Assembly (NCBI RefSeq): GCF_000331535.1
Contig: NZ_AMZN01000028.1
Location: 1 to 64,000, forward strand
Length of the DNA: 64,000 bases
Direction: 5' to 3'
From: Fulvivirga imtechensis AK7
Lineage (GTDB): Bacteria; Bacteroidota; Bacteroidia; Cytophagales; Cyclobacteriaceae
The position numbers and the translations under genes were made by a program. The notes under the pieces are model-generated. The model made no database searches. It was not told the DNA's origin and saw only the letters and a program-made list of their open reading frames with translations. The first letter of the stretch is position 1. The number at the start of each line of letters is the position of its first letter. Below are positions 50,601 to 58,745 of the stretch, in pieces.

Positions 50601-53600
50601 CCGGCACGCCATTAGGAGACCCGATTGAGATCAATGCACTTACAAAGGCTTTCAATCAAAAACATCAGGGCTCGTCATCTGAAAGTGACGACCGGGGAAT
50701 TTGCCTGATCGGTTCTGTCAAATCAAATATTGGCCACTGCGAATCTGCGGCTGGTGTAGCAGGACTGACCAAGATACTGCTGCAGATGAAGCATCAGCAG
50801 ATTGTTCCATCATTGCACTCCCGGGAACTAAACCCGAATATAGATTTCGCCAAAACTCCTTTTGTTGTTAATCAGAAGCTTACTGACTGGGAGCAGCCGG
50901 TGCTGGATGGTAAGAAATTGCCCCGTATCGCAGGAATATCCTCTTTTGGTGCAGGTGGGTCAAACGCCCATATCATTCTGGAAGAATATGCTCCGGAAGT
51001 CGAACCTGTCGAAGAAAACAAAACGGTGGTTGTTCCACTCTCAGCGAGAACACCGGAACAACTCAAACAAAAAGTACATGACCTGATCCATTTTATTCGC
51101 CATGAGCAAAAGCCTGTGAATTTGGTTTCTCTGGCATATACATTACAGGTAGGTCGTGAAGCAATGGAAGAGCGGCTTGGCTTTATCGTCAATGCTGTCG
51201 ACCAGTTGTTGGAGTTACTTGAAGCTTATGCCAAAGCCCAGCAATCAGGTGGAAAATCACACATCGATGGTGTTTACCAGGGACAGGTGAAGCGTAACAA
51301 AGAAACCATGCTCATCTTCAGCCATGACGATGACATGAAGGAAACCATTGACAAATGGATTACGCGTAACAAACTGGAAAAACTTCTTGACCTGTGGGTG
51401 AAAGGACTGGACCTCGACTGGCTGAAACTTTATGGCGATGCCAGGCCAAAACGTATGAGCCTGCCCACCTATCCATTTGCCAGAGAGCGATACTGGTGGA
51501 ATGATGCCGTTGAAGACGGGAAGTTGACACTAAAACAGTGGATTAATAAGCAAAATGCCGCTAAGGTGATTCACCCGATGCTGCATGTGAATACCTCCAA
51601 TCTGGGTCAGCAAAGCTATAGTACAACGTTCACGGGTGAAGAGGTTTACCTGAAAGAGTACGGTGGCAGCGAACAAAAAGTACTGCCGGCAACGGCCTAC
51701 CTGGAAATGGCCAGGGCTGCAATAGAACATGCTCTGCCACAAAAAAGTGAGTCCGGTACCGTGGTGTTGCGTGATGTCGTTTTGGCGCAGCCGGTTATGG
51801 TAGGTAAAAACAGGCAAGTCAGTCTGTCGCTGTTTCCACAAGACAGTAAGCACATAGATTTTGAGGTTCACAGCGATGATGCAGGTGAAGACATCGTGCA
51901 TTGCCAGGGACATGCGGTCATTACTGAGCAACCGGCAGTAACCAACCTGGATATCGCACAGATTGAAGTTCAGACAGGCCCCGGTCAATTGTTAACCGAG
52001 GTCAGTGTGCCCGGAGCTGGCAGCCATAATCTGAACGGTTATATGCTCCATCCGGGTATATTGAACAGTGCATTAGAAGCCGCACACCATCTGGTTCCCG
52101 GTTCTGCAGGAGCCATACCATTTCCTCATGGAGTGGAGTCTGTTCATATCCTTTCCCCTTACAAGGAGAAAATGCTCGCATGGGTGCGATACGCAGAAAT
52201 AATGCAGCCCGCAGATGCTGATATCAAGCTTGATATTGACCTGTGTGACGAGCAGGGCCATATCAGCGTGCAGATACGCGGCCTGTCTTATCTTCAGGCT
52301 TCGATGGCTTCGCCCGAACCTGTTTCTCAACAGGTGCAGTCGTCCTCAGGTTTTATGCCACAGGAGATAGCAATTATTCCAATGGCACATGAGGAAGCCG
52401 AAGGCAACTCAACGGGTGACCGTCAGCACATATCTGTCCAAAGCCCCCTGAAGAAGCCAACAGGTATCATACTGCCTGCACTGGATACCGTATCAGTGGC
52501 AGAAAATACCGCACCTTCCGGGAAGATCCGCTTTAAACTTCCTGATGCCGGGGAAAGCATGTCATTACAGGGTAGCTCATTCATACAACCCGACCTTGTC
52601 AGCCTGTTTGAGTATGGTGAAGGAGTGTTTTTGATTCAGCTCGGCAGCGCTGAGCTATCAAAAGACCTGACCCTGCAGATACTGCAGGCATTGAAAACGG
52701 TGAAGCAGATAGAAACTGTCAAGGTACTTTTCATCCGCAGTGGGGAGTCTGATTTTCTGTTGGGTGGCAGACAGCATTACAACGATGCTGTTGAGCAGAA
52801 ACTCTACGAGGCAATCAGCGGATTCCCTTATCCGGTGATCGCGGTAATGCAGGGAAATGCCGGAGGTGCAGGATTCCTGCTTGGCGCTTTGTGCGATTTT
52901 ATGGTATGCAATGAAGATGCTACCTACTTCTATACCGATCCGAAGGGTGGATTATTTCCTGCAGTTGCAGAAGACCGCTTGTTAAAAGAGCGCTTCGGTG
53001 TTGCATATGCATATGATCTCATGTATTTGTCTACAAAAGCTACTGGGAGGGAGTTAAAGGAAAAGGGCTGGAATTTCCCGGTCATGCCTAAAGATCAAAT
53101 CGAACAATATGTGCAAAGGCTGGCGCTCAACCTCGCCAGGAAGCCTCAGAAATCATTGCGTTTGATCAAGCAACATCTGGCCCGCCATATCGGCAATGTC
53201 GTTAACGAACTCGCGGTGGTGAATGCGGTCATTTCGACTGATAAAGCACCGGCTTCTGCTCATGTAAAAGACAGCATTCCTTCCTTTGAGAATATCACTG
53301 TTACAACACATAGCAGTCATATTTTAGGCGTTCGGATAAGTCCTGTTGCAAAAGGTTATTCAATAGCTGACTGCATAGCAGATCTGACGGATATCTTCAA
53401 ATGGGTAAAACAATCTTCTCATCACAGATCTGTTGTGCTTGAGAGTGATAACGCTGAATTTTTCGAAGGAGCCGGGAAGCAGTTTACGGCAGAAGTAGTT
53501 GCGAATTTTTCAGACTTGATCCTGAAGTTGGAAATACCTGTAATTGCCATTTTAGATACAGATTCGAAAGGCCTTTGGTGGCTTTTAGGCCAGTTTTGTG

Positions 53601-56600
53601 ATGGCTGTGTTTACAGCAAAGCTGCGCATTATTCGGCCATAGACATTATCCCTAATGCGAAACTGGCCAGTATAGCGGCCATGATCTTTGCATATCGTTT
53701 CGGAGATTCTGCCGGCAAAGAAATTTTACTGTCAGGTGCTGATTACACCGGCCTTGATTTGAAGCAACGCACCCGAACGTTGGCAGTGGCCGACAAAGAT
53801 CAGGCATTGGCAACAGCTTTAAAAATAGCTTCATCATGGGCGGAGTGGTCTGCCTCCGTTTTAGCCGGTTGGAAACAATACAACGCCACCAGCATCCGGG
53901 AAAAAATGAGCAATCTGCTTGTATCAAATGATTCGGAACGAGAATTTAATCCTGTTGCTGAGATGTCTCCGGTTTCACTCCAGTCAGAGGTGATCAGTGC
54001 AACAGCAGACCCGGAAGGTATTCTGGTTGTCAGCATGGAGGACCGGGAGGCAAAAAATATGTTCACTGATGCGCTTACGCAGGGAATCATTGAAGTTTTT
54101 GAGCATGTAAAACAAACACCTGCATATAAAGCTGTAGTACTCACGGGATTTGATAATTATTTTGCATCAGGCGGAACCAAAGAAGACCTGGTGGCGATCC
54201 AGCAGGGAAAAGCCAGGTTTACCGATATCAAATTTTACCATCTGGCCATGGAGTGTCACGTCCCGGTTATTGCAGCAATGCAGGGGCATGCGATCGGTGC
54301 CGGATGGGCCTTCGGTATGTTTGCGGATTTTACTTTCTTCAGCGAGGAAAGTAAGTACCTGAGCCCCTATATGAACTTTGGTTTTACACCGGGTGCAGGG
54401 GCCACGTTTATACTACCTGGAAAAATCGGCAATGATCTCGCAAGAGAAACGCTACTGGTAGCGCAGGAGATCAGTGGTAGTGAATTGAAAGACAGGGGGT
54501 TACAGGCGCCCGTTATGTCGAGAAAACAAGTGGTTCCCGCTGCACTGGCCCTGGCCAGGCAGATCGCAAAAAACAGCATTGACCGCATAGTTGCCATTAA
54601 AAAGCAATTGACAGCGCATCAGCATGATGCCGTGGAGGAGACCTATCAGTTGGAGCTGGCGATGCACGATGAGACATTTGTCGGACAGTCGGAAACATTG
54701 GAGCAGATCAGAAAGTATTTCGGGCAGGACAATGATGAAGCATTGCAGACCGGTCATTCCGTAGCAGCGGCAGTTGCTAATAATGTACAACCTCCCGCTC
54801 CTAAGGCGGGTATGCAAAGCGCAGGCCGTGAAGGCACCATTTCAGAGCTTGCAGCCGATCTTAAGAATTACCTGGCGCAGGAACTGCACATGCAGGAAGA
54901 TGAGATTGATGAAGAAGCAGAATTTATCGATCTGGGCCTCGACTCTATCACAGGAGTGACCTGGGTACGTAAAATCAACGAAAAGTATAACCTTTCGGTT
55001 GAGGCTACCAAAATATACAGCTACCCTACACTTATCAGTTTTGTCGAATTTATTAAAGATGAGTTATCAAAGCAGGGCGTCTCACTCGATGAAGCACCGG
55101 CAGATGATAGTGAGCCAACACCTGATCAACCAGGAAATACTAATGGTCAGGCAATGGCACTTAGTACAAGTGAACTGCGGGCAGTGCCGACTCCTTCAAA
55201 TGGAACAGGTGCATTGCTTTCTGTAGGGGAGGAGCTGAGGAAACTCCTGGCGGAGGAACTGCATATGCAGGAGGATGAAATTGATGATGATGCAGAATTC
55301 ATAGATCTTGGTCTCGATTCGATCACAGGCGTCACGTGGGTGCGCAAGATCAACGAAAAATATAAGATCACCATTGAAGCGACCAAAGTCTACAGCTATC
55401 CGACACTTACCGATTTCAGTAAGTTTGTAAAAGGTGAGGCAGAAAAGCATGGAGCCATAGTTAATGAACAGGTACCCGTAGCAAAAAAATCCGCTTCCGT
55501 TGATGCTCCGGTATATACTCCGAAAACGACTCCAAACCAGATGAAAAAAATGGCTTCAGCGCCACCTGTGTTGAAGAAGCTGACCTCATGGAGGAAGCAA
55601 TCACATTTGAGGATTAACCCGGGGTCGTCAGCTACTGCACAGGTACAACCTATCGCGATCATCGGTATGGCCGGTCAGTTTCCGCAGGCTAAGAATGTGG
55701 AGGAGTTTTGGGACAATATTGTACAAGGCAGAAATTGTATCAGTAAAGTCCAAAGATGGGATCTTGCGACCCATTACCGGGAGGGAGAACCGGTGCCAGG
55801 AAAGACCAACTGCGAATGGATGGGATCCCTTGAAGACCACGACCTCTTTGATCCGCTATTCTTTAATATTGCTCCGACCGAGGCAGAGACTATGGACCCG
55901 CAGCAGCGGCTGTTTTTACAAAGTTGCTGGCACAGTATTGAAAATGCCGGATATGATGCCAGGACTTTGTCCGGAAGCAAATGTGGTGTGTTTGTGGGAG
56001 CAGGAGCCGGTGATTATCAATTTTTATCCAGAGAACTGCAAGTATCGGCAAAAGGATTTACCGGAACCGCAAATTCAATTCTGGCGGCCCGTATCTCCTA
56101 CTTCTTAAATTTACAAGGTCCATGCCTGACTATTGATACTGCCTGCTCTTCATCTCTGGTGGCGATTGCTACAGCTTGCGACAGTTTGATTTCAGGAAAC
56201 AGCGACCTTGCCCTTGCCGGAGGCGTTTGCGTAATGGCAACGCCTGACCTGCACATTAAATCATCGCAATCAGGCATGCTTTCAAAGGATGGCAGGTGCT
56301 ATACCTTTGACGATAGGGCCAATGGCTTCGTGCCGGGTGAAGGTGTAGGAGTGGTGATGTTGAAAAGGTTGTCAGATGCGGAAAGAGACCAGGACAGGAT
56401 TATTGGCGTTCTGGAAGGCTGGGGTGTCAATCAGGATGGAAAAACCAATGGTATCACGGCACCGAGCCCGGAGTCGCAAAAACGCCTGATGCAGGATGTA
56501 TATGATAAATTTAACATAGATCCGGCCAGCATCCAGTTAATTGAAGCCCATGGTACAGGCACAAAACTTGGAGATCCCATTGAAGTAGCAGCGCTAGTGG

Positions 56601-58498
56601 AATCATTCAGTAAGTATACCCGGGAAAAAGAATACTGCGCAATAGGATCGGTTAAAAGCAATATTGGCCATTGCATGGCTGCTGCCGGTGTCGCAGGGGT
56701 AATTAAAGCTTCTCTGGCATTGAAAAATAAGCAATTGCCGCCAACAATCAATTTCACACGTCTCAACGAGCATATCAACTTAAAAGATACTCCGTTCTAC
56801 GTAAATGACCGGCTGCAGACCTGGAATGGTTCGGCAAAACATCATGCCGCAGTCAGTTCATTTGGGTTCAGTGGCACTAATGCTCATCTGGTGATTTCCG
56901 GGTACGAGCCCAGGAAAGAGCCAAAACCTGTTGACATCAAAAATCCGGAAGTGATCATCCCGCTATCCGCCAGAAATACTGAACGGCTGATGCACAAGGC
57001 CGGTGATCTGCTGGATCACATTCGCAAATATCCGTCAGTAGATCTTCATGAGATGGCTTATACTTTGCAGACAGGGCGGGAGGCTATGGATGACCGCTTA
57101 GGCTTCGTGGTGAACAGTATCGGGCAACTGACAGAAAAGCTTCAGGCCTACGTGGATGGAGAAAAGTCTGTTTCAGGTGTATTTTACGGACAGGTAAACC
57201 GCAACAAAGATGGTATGCAATTCCTAAACCAGGATCAGGAGGTACAGGAGACGCTGATCGATAAATGGATTAGCAATAATCAGCTTGCCAAGCTACTCGG
57301 AGCCTGGGTTAAAGGATTGAGTTTTGATTGGAACAGGCTTTACGGAGCTGTCAAACCTCAACGCATAGACCTGCCACTTTACCCATTCGCCAGGGAACGA
57401 TACTGGGTAGAGCCGGAAGTTCGTCATATGCAGGTCTCAAATGCGGAAGCCTCAGTAATAATTCATCCATTGGTGCATACAAATACTTCAAACTTTAGCC
57501 AGCAATGCTACAGTTCGGTTTTTAGCGGAGAGGAGTTTTTCCTGAGAGACCACCAGGTGCAGATAAATGATGACGGAGCTGCCCCACAAAGCGTTTTGCC
57601 GGGTGTGGCCTATTTGGAAATGGCGCGAGCAGCGATAGAAAACGCCATGTCATTTACAGCCCAGTCGGGTACGCTGGAGTTGCAAAATATTATCTGGGTG
57701 CGGCCGGTTATCGTTACCGGGCAAGTACAGTTAAGCATCGCACTGTCAGCCAATGATGATACGCATATTGATTTTGAAATATACCGCCAGGATAACGGTC
57801 ATACAATTGTGTATTGTCAGGGACAGGCGGTATTGAAGGGCCTGGATACTCCCGCTCGGATGGATACGGGGCGTCTTACGCAAGAAATGCAAAACGGCCA
57901 ACTTGATGCCTACCATACCTATAAAATACTAAGGAAACTCGGCCTTTACTACGGTCCGGCACACCAGGGTATCAAAATCCTTCATAGGGGAAAAGAACAG
58001 GTTCTGGCGCAATTACAATTACCGGAAGTTCTTGAAAGGGATCATGTAGCTGATAAGTTTGTGCTGCATCCCAGTTTAATGGACAGCGCGATACAGGCAG
58101 CAGTTGGTTTTACGGAAGATCTGGATCAACCTTCAGGTCAGCCATCGTTGCCATTTGCAATGGATAAATTACAGGTTTTTTCTCCATGTACAACTGCCAT
58201 GTATTCCTGGGTACGGTATGCTCCCGGTAACAAGCGCGACAGCAAACTTTCCAAGTTGGATATTGACCTGATTGATCAAAATGGCAATGTCTGCGTGCAA
58301 ATGAGGGGATTTACTTCAAGGGTTTTAGAGGGCGAAACCCCGCAGCCTTTCCATGATACACAGCATTTGATCAGTAGTCATACCAACGGTAACGGAAATG
58401 GAAACGGTTCATCCTTTAATGAAGGTTACTATGAAACACTTATGGAGAAAATTCTGAACAATGAGATTTCCATTGATGAGGCCGTGGATTCGGAATAG
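41657..58498 (+). CDS. Hybrid NRPS/trans-AT PKS with in-cis beta-branching module
   Basis: This protein has 5613 residues. Domains: TubC-type docking 1-60; C 74-510 (HHIVSDDW, His 209-210); A 520-1035, code D-L-Y-N-N-A-L-T-Y-K (alanine-like); T (Ser 1081). Then KS1 1155-1600 (Cys 1330, in SNCSSS), DH1 1769-2055 (HRINGQKVLP), KR1 2063-2475, ACP (Ser 2560). Then KS2 2669-3112 (Cys 2845), DH2 3300-3555 (dead), three ECH-like domains about 3635-4325, and two ACPs (Ser 4430, 4555). Then KS3 4665-5085 (Cys 4830) and DH3 5269-5560. A glycine/asparagine linker and a helical docking tail close the protein. There is no AT anywhere. The protein ends after a DH; its KR and ACP partners begin the next protein, so that module is split. 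It is coupled to the serine NRPS gene by an ATGA overlap. Confidence 0.95.
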   Translation: MTIYSLINTVRALGIKLWQEDGQLKIKAPKGALTDDIREQISSRKSDIIAFLSQVSATKKLPPPLRPVDRAELDRQPLSFLQERLWIIDRLNPENTGYNIPAAFVIKGKLDIALLNKALNVLIARHESLRTVFPDHKGQARQVVLDSLKLEVESIDLSRTKAKKIKLAEAKKICEADATAPFDLATGPLIRAKVIKLAPQEHILMLNIHHIVSDDWSANVMFKELFLTMDALQDGKEFDLPALPVQYLDYSVWQRQWFEEGGELKRQLAYWQQKLAGAPESLGLATDYPRPAVQSFEGASQSFTIDPQLTTLLRSLAEQQGCTLYMMLLAIFKVLLYRYTGQDDICIGTAISNRQAQETRGLIGMFVNTLALRTQVKSEDTFLEALSKVKTTCVEAYAHQDTPFEKIVDAVQVRRDPSVNPLFQVMVTQNIPLSLPKEDIQPFHLDRHSSKFDMAVEFTENDNELTGVIEYCTSLFRRGTIERLINNFIALCASASANPNAKITELNYLSGEERQQLLIDFNNTEAPYPKDKCIHHLFAEQAKQNPDEIAVIFEDEQLTYKQLYDKSHVLALYLQSVGVKQESLVGVCVDRSVDMIVALMGILQAGGAYVPLDPNYPEDRIAFMLRDSQASVVLTQEKLKKKLRKIVPHEAELIALDQQWKEITASVSKSIDQKVKLSQKVTPDNLAYVIYTSGSTGKPKGVAIEHHSTVALLNWAKGVFGRDQLAGVLASTSICFDLSVYEIFLPLSVGGKVILAPDALALTNFAHRASVTLINTVPSVMGELVRIKNAIPDTVTTINLAGEPLSSALVDKIYDNSNVEKVYDLYGPSEDTTYSTFTLREKNGPQTIGRPISNTQAYILDRFNNPLPVGIPGELHLAGAGLARCYLNRPELTREKFVPSPFNPGTPMYKTGDLARWLENGTIEYLGRIDRQVKIRGFRIEIGEIEHYLDQHPKVIESAVVAQGEGVNKKLIAFYVASETRVGEVAKVSNEDLNKHLSQFLSDYMLPATFVSVESIPLTQNGKVDRRVLEAIEVDAETTRDHHEHVDDIENQLIEIWAEILDRKPEAIGIRQKFFDIGGNSINAITLAAHIEEKTQCKFSPIDLFKYGTIRGISQYIKENTIIRPESSVSEELSTTLSSQKRIKTKPDTEYPEYYDDSLAIVGISCHFPDAEDHWQFWKNLVERKESINLLSKEEAARLNVAPEILNDPGYVPLKPWMEGKEFFDPEFFQISSGNAALMDPQFRQLLQHSWRAVEDAGYRCEEIENTSVFMSASNNFYQSLAEKIQAEGHVMEDSSEFVSWVLAQGGTIPTMISYQLGLRGPSAFVHSNCSSSMTGLYYAFQSLQSKDVDYALVGAATLSASLGLGYLQMPGMNFSSDGHCRAFDAKADGMVDGEGVGVILVKRAADAIKDGDHIYSLIRGISVNNDGSDKVGFYAPGVSGQTAVIRNTLEKTGINPESISYVEAHGTGTALGDPIEVRSISEAYEKYTNKKQFCAIGSVKPNIGHLDTAAGLAGTIKLAMSLYHKKFPSIINYTSPNPQIDFENSPFYVSDQEESWAEAQYPKRAAISSFGIGGTNAHAILEEYSRSEASFTSPDALFVVPLSAQKEDILKEYAQKLLLFLESREQSQINLSEIAYTLQTGRKEMAHRVVFVVKDLSELLNELQAFIENKKSDGYFRGDVSTGKKPVESLEDDEDYQELIRHWFVKKKVRRLAQLWASGTSLDWKLLYDQKFPLRMSLPAYPFAKVRCWIDTTSSKSLATSRGSSGAMLHPLLHTNTSDFSSQSYGSVFSGKEFFLADHRINGQKVLPAVAYLEMACAAVMKATSGQFEPSMLELGNIVWVKPIIVNNETQTHINLSVSDQGQIAYEIGSTDGMQQVVHCEGNAEFTDRPVPEMLDIARLREQMDHTSMDAAQVYAMFDKTDASYGPAHQSLENVWIGEEQVLAQLTLPAVVRNTLDEYVMHPSLMDGALQASNILFDYLNQNVAQDVLPFALRSLRIGSRCTEEVFVWVRLAKDSKPEDRLIKLDIDLCDPEGNSCVQMHGFSFRMISKGQRGLQDTDNRMSMHLAAPVWQPQPVIPSREGNNTRLEQHHVILCEVPGIEIKQIGNLLPGRQCQQIEQKAGNIAERFEEAALQCFEKIQTILKSKLKRKVLVQLVFTNEPEQTVFAGLSGLLRTASMENPNFIGQVILIDRQTTAEQLAQLALDNCEATEESLVKYAGGKRHVLQWEAVEPTQALPKIPFNDKGVYLITGGLGGLGVLFTREILKQTKNGRIILTGRSELTGEKKKILDTLTRNTTVEYRQVDIGDQEQVNGLIADIINKHKQLNGIFHSAGIISDSFILKKTTTEFGEVLAPKVRGTLNLDHACSDVDLDFMVLFSSDSAFGSVGQADYAAANGFMDHFASYRNLQVSEGHRQGRTLSINWPLWQDGGMKLDQTILEMQQQTTGMRPMPTATGILAFYQCLESGYDQLSVTVKDLYQQQDESVSDSISDRPVQTPVEQAETVSEESFVAHNQSIKVDGGNLFELTQEFLKKQFSELFKLPAHQIDPQASLENYGIDSILTINITNQLEKTFGALSKTLLFEYHTIQELTEYFLEEFEEKLTSLFAGSSEKNPKKTVEQKPEQNPEPKAVVEAKAAQPDARRFYHRGLANISTNSNNRTRKADQKEELIAIVGLSGRYPESLNIEEYWNNLRNGKDCIVEIPEDRWDWKEYFSDDKTKDGVHYSKYGGFIAGVDEFDPRFFNISPKEAEILDPQERLFLQHAWMAIEDAGYTRASLQIPHGRNLPGQVGVYVGVMYSEYQLFGAEISQQGKRMGFANSMADVSNRVSFVLNVHGPSFTVDTMCSSSLTTIHLACQDLKSGRTDMAIAGGVNVSVHPNKYLLLSSGQYISTTGHCHSFGVGGDGYIPGEGVGAVVLKRLSDAEKSGDHIYGLIRGSGLNHGGKPSGYTVPNPQAQSALISQVLEESNTDPRHISYVEAHGTGTPLGDPIEINALTKAFNQKHQGSSSESDDRGICLIGSVKSNIGHCESAAGVAGLTKILLQMKHQQIVPSLHSRELNPNIDFAKTPFVVNQKLTDWEQPVLDGKKLPRIAGISSFGAGGSNAHIILEEYAPEVEPVEENKTVVVPLSARTPEQLKQKVHDLIHFIRHEQKPVNLVSLAYTLQVGREAMEERLGFIVNAVDQLLELLEAYAKAQQSGGKSHIDGVYQGQVKRNKETMLIFSHDDDMKETIDKWITRNKLEKLLDLWVKGLDLDWLKLYGDARPKRMSLPTYPFARERYWWNDAVEDGKLTLKQWINKQNAAKVIHPMLHVNTSNLGQQSYSTTFTGEEVYLKEYGGSEQKVLPATAYLEMARAAIEHALPQKSESGTVVLRDVVLAQPVMVGKNRQVSLSLFPQDSKHIDFEVHSDDAGEDIVHCQGHAVITEQPAVTNLDIAQIEVQTGPGQLLTEVSVPGAGSHNLNGYMLHPGILNSALEAAHHLVPGSAGAIPFPHGVESVHILSPYKEKMLAWVRYAEIMQPADADIKLDIDLCDEQGHISVQIRGLSYLQASMASPEPVSQQVQSSSGFMPQEIAIIPMAHEEAEGNSTGDRQHISVQSPLKKPTGIILPALDTVSVAENTAPSGKIRFKLPDAGESMSLQGSSFIQPDLVSLFEYGEGVFLIQLGSAELSKDLTLQILQALKTVKQIETVKVLFIRSGESDFLLGGRQHYNDAVEQKLYEAISGFPYPVIAVMQGNAGGAGFLLGALCDFMVCNEDATYFYTDPKGGLFPAVAEDRLLKERFGVAYAYDLMYLSTKATGRELKEKGWNFPVMPKDQIEQYVQRLALNLARKPQKSLRLIKQHLARHIGNVVNELAVVNAVISTDKAPASAHVKDSIPSFENITVTTHSSHILGVRISPVAKGYSIADCIADLTDIFKWVKQSSHHRSVVLESDNAEFFEGAGKQFTAEVVANFSDLILKLEIPVIAILDTDSKGLWWLLGQFCDGCVYSKAAHYSAIDIIPNAKLASIAAMIFAYRFGDSAGKEILLSGADYTGLDLKQRTRTLAVADKDQALATALKIASSWAEWSASVLAGWKQYNATSIREKMSNLLVSNDSEREFNPVAEMSPVSLQSEVISATADPEGILVVSMEDREAKNMFTDALTQGIIEVFEHVKQTPAYKAVVLTGFDNYFASGGTKEDLVAIQQGKARFTDIKFYHLAMECHVPVIAAMQGHAIGAGWAFGMFADFTFFSEESKYLSPYMNFGFTPGAGATFILPGKIGNDLARETLLVAQEISGSELKDRGLQAPVMSRKQVVPAALALARQIAKNSIDRIVAIKKQLTAHQHDAVEETYQLELAMHDETFVGQSETLEQIRKYFGQDNDEALQTGHSVAAAVANNVQPPAPKAGMQSAGREGTISELAADLKNYLAQELHMQEDEIDEEAEFIDLGLDSITGVTWVRKINEKYNLSVEATKIYSYPTLISFVEFIKDELSKQGVSLDEAPADDSEPTPDQPGNTNGQAMALSTSELRAVPTPSNGTGALLSVGEELRKLLAEELHMQEDEIDDDAEFIDLGLDSITGVTWVRKINEKYKITIEATKVYSYPTLTDFSKFVKGEAEKHGAIVNEQVPVAKKSASVDAPVYTPKTTPNQMKKMASAPPVLKKLTSWRKQSHLRINPGSSATAQVQPIAIIGMAGQFPQAKNVEEFWDNIVQGRNCISKVQRWDLATHYREGEPVPGKTNCEWMGSLEDHDLFDPLFFNIAPTEAETMDPQQRLFLQSCWHSIENAGYDARTLSGSKCGVFVGAGAGDYQFLSRELQVSAKGFTGTANSILAARISYFLNLQGPCLTIDTACSSSLVAIATACDSLISGNSDLALAGGVCVMATPDLHIKSSQSGMLSKDGRCYTFDDRANGFVPGEGVGVVMLKRLSDAERDQDRIIGVLEGWGVNQDGKTNGITAPSPESQKRLMQDVYDKFNIDPASIQLIEAHGTGTKLGDPIEVAALVESFSKYTREKEYCAIGSVKSNIGHCMAAAGVAGVIKASLALKNKQLPPTINFTRLNEHINLKDTPFYVNDRLQTWNGSAKHHAAVSSFGFSGTNAHLVISGYEPRKEPKPVDIKNPEVIIPLSARNTERLMHKAGDLLDHIRKYPSVDLHEMAYTLQTGREAMDDRLGFVVNSIGQLTEKLQAYVDGEKSVSGVFYGQVNRNKDGMQFLNQDQEVQETLIDKWISNNQLAKLLGAWVKGLSFDWNRLYGAVKPQRIDLPLYPFARERYWVEPEVRHMQVSNAEASVIIHPLVHTNTSNFSQQCYSSVFSGEEFFLRDHQVQINDDGAAPQSVLPGVAYLEMARAAIENAMSFTAQSGTLELQNIIWVRPVIVTGQVQLSIALSANDDTHIDFEIYRQDNGHTIVYCQGQAVLKGLDTPARMDTGRLTQEMQNGQLDAYHTYKILRKLGLYYGPAHQGIKILHRGKEQVLAQLQLPEVLERDHVADKFVLHPSLMDSAIQAAVGFTEDLDQPSGQPSLPFAMDKLQVFSPCTTAMYSWVRYAPGNKRDSKLSKLDIDLIDQNGNVCVQMRGFTSRVLEGETPQPFHDTQHLISSHTNGNGNGNGSSFNEGYYETLMEKILNNEISIDEAVDSE
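51545..54625 (+). other. Inactive DH followed by three ECH-like domains
   Basis: In DH2 the catalytic His is Tyr 3335 (KEYGGSEQKVLP) and the catalytic Asp is Asn 3470 (LNSALEA). The middle of the fold is shortened. ECH-a (about 3655-3855) has the oxyanion segment MQGNAGGAGF at 3731. ECH-b (about 3885-4072) is eroded: its loop reads LDTDSKGLWW, with no Gly pair. ECH-c (about 4121-4322) has MQGHAIGAGW at 4208 and GFTPGAGAT at 4242, features I associate with PksI-type decarboxylases of HMG cassettes. With no KR in the module, the beta-keto group would be kept and converted to an alkyl branch. Confidence 0.8.
54850..55435 (+). other. Tandem ACPs with beta-branching Trp flag
   Basis: Two ACPs 125 residues apart both read GLDSITGVTWVRKINEKY. 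Trp is six residues after the phosphopantetheine Ser (Ser 4430/Trp 4436; Ser 4555/Trp 4561). This Trp marks ACPs recognised by HMG-synthase cassettes. The surrounding residues (MQEDEID, AEFIDLG, SYPTL) are also shared, so the pair is a duplication. Confidence 0.85.
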
Positions 58499-58745
58499 CG
58501 GCTAATGGTCAACTAGTCGTGAGTAGTTAGTAGTTAGTCAATCACATCGGTCAAACAGTCGGCAGTGAACTTGAAAACGGTTCATGTCAAGTATTAATAC
58601 CTCAAATCCAAATTCTAGAAAAGGGAAAAAGATGAAAAGAAGGTTAAAACAAATATATCAGGATTTGTTTAAGGGAAAGCTTACACAAAAGGAAGCTTTA
58701 CAAGAGATCAGGGCCTTGAAACAGCAGGGCCAGGAAAAAGGTATG
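58351..58745 (+). other. Docking pair at a split DH/KR module
   Basis: The upstream protein ends in a short two-helix-like tail (YYETLMEKILNNEISIDEAV) after an NGNGNGNG linker. The downstream protein opens with a similar helical pattern (LKQIYQDLFKGKLTQKEAL). Both have the G/N-x-(I/L)-(S/T)-x-x-E-A turn typical of four-helix-bundle docking domains in trans-AT synthases. They join DH3 to the next protein's KR. The 133 bases between the genes hold only AT-rich sequence with a GTTAGTAGTTAGT repeat. Confidence 0.6.

Noticed and set aside
13379-58498. Acyltransferase domains within the PKS modules
   Set aside because: The linkers after each KS go straight to the YPFxxxRYW-type motif and DH; no GHSxG or AFHS-type AT motif was found, so the synthase is trans-AT.
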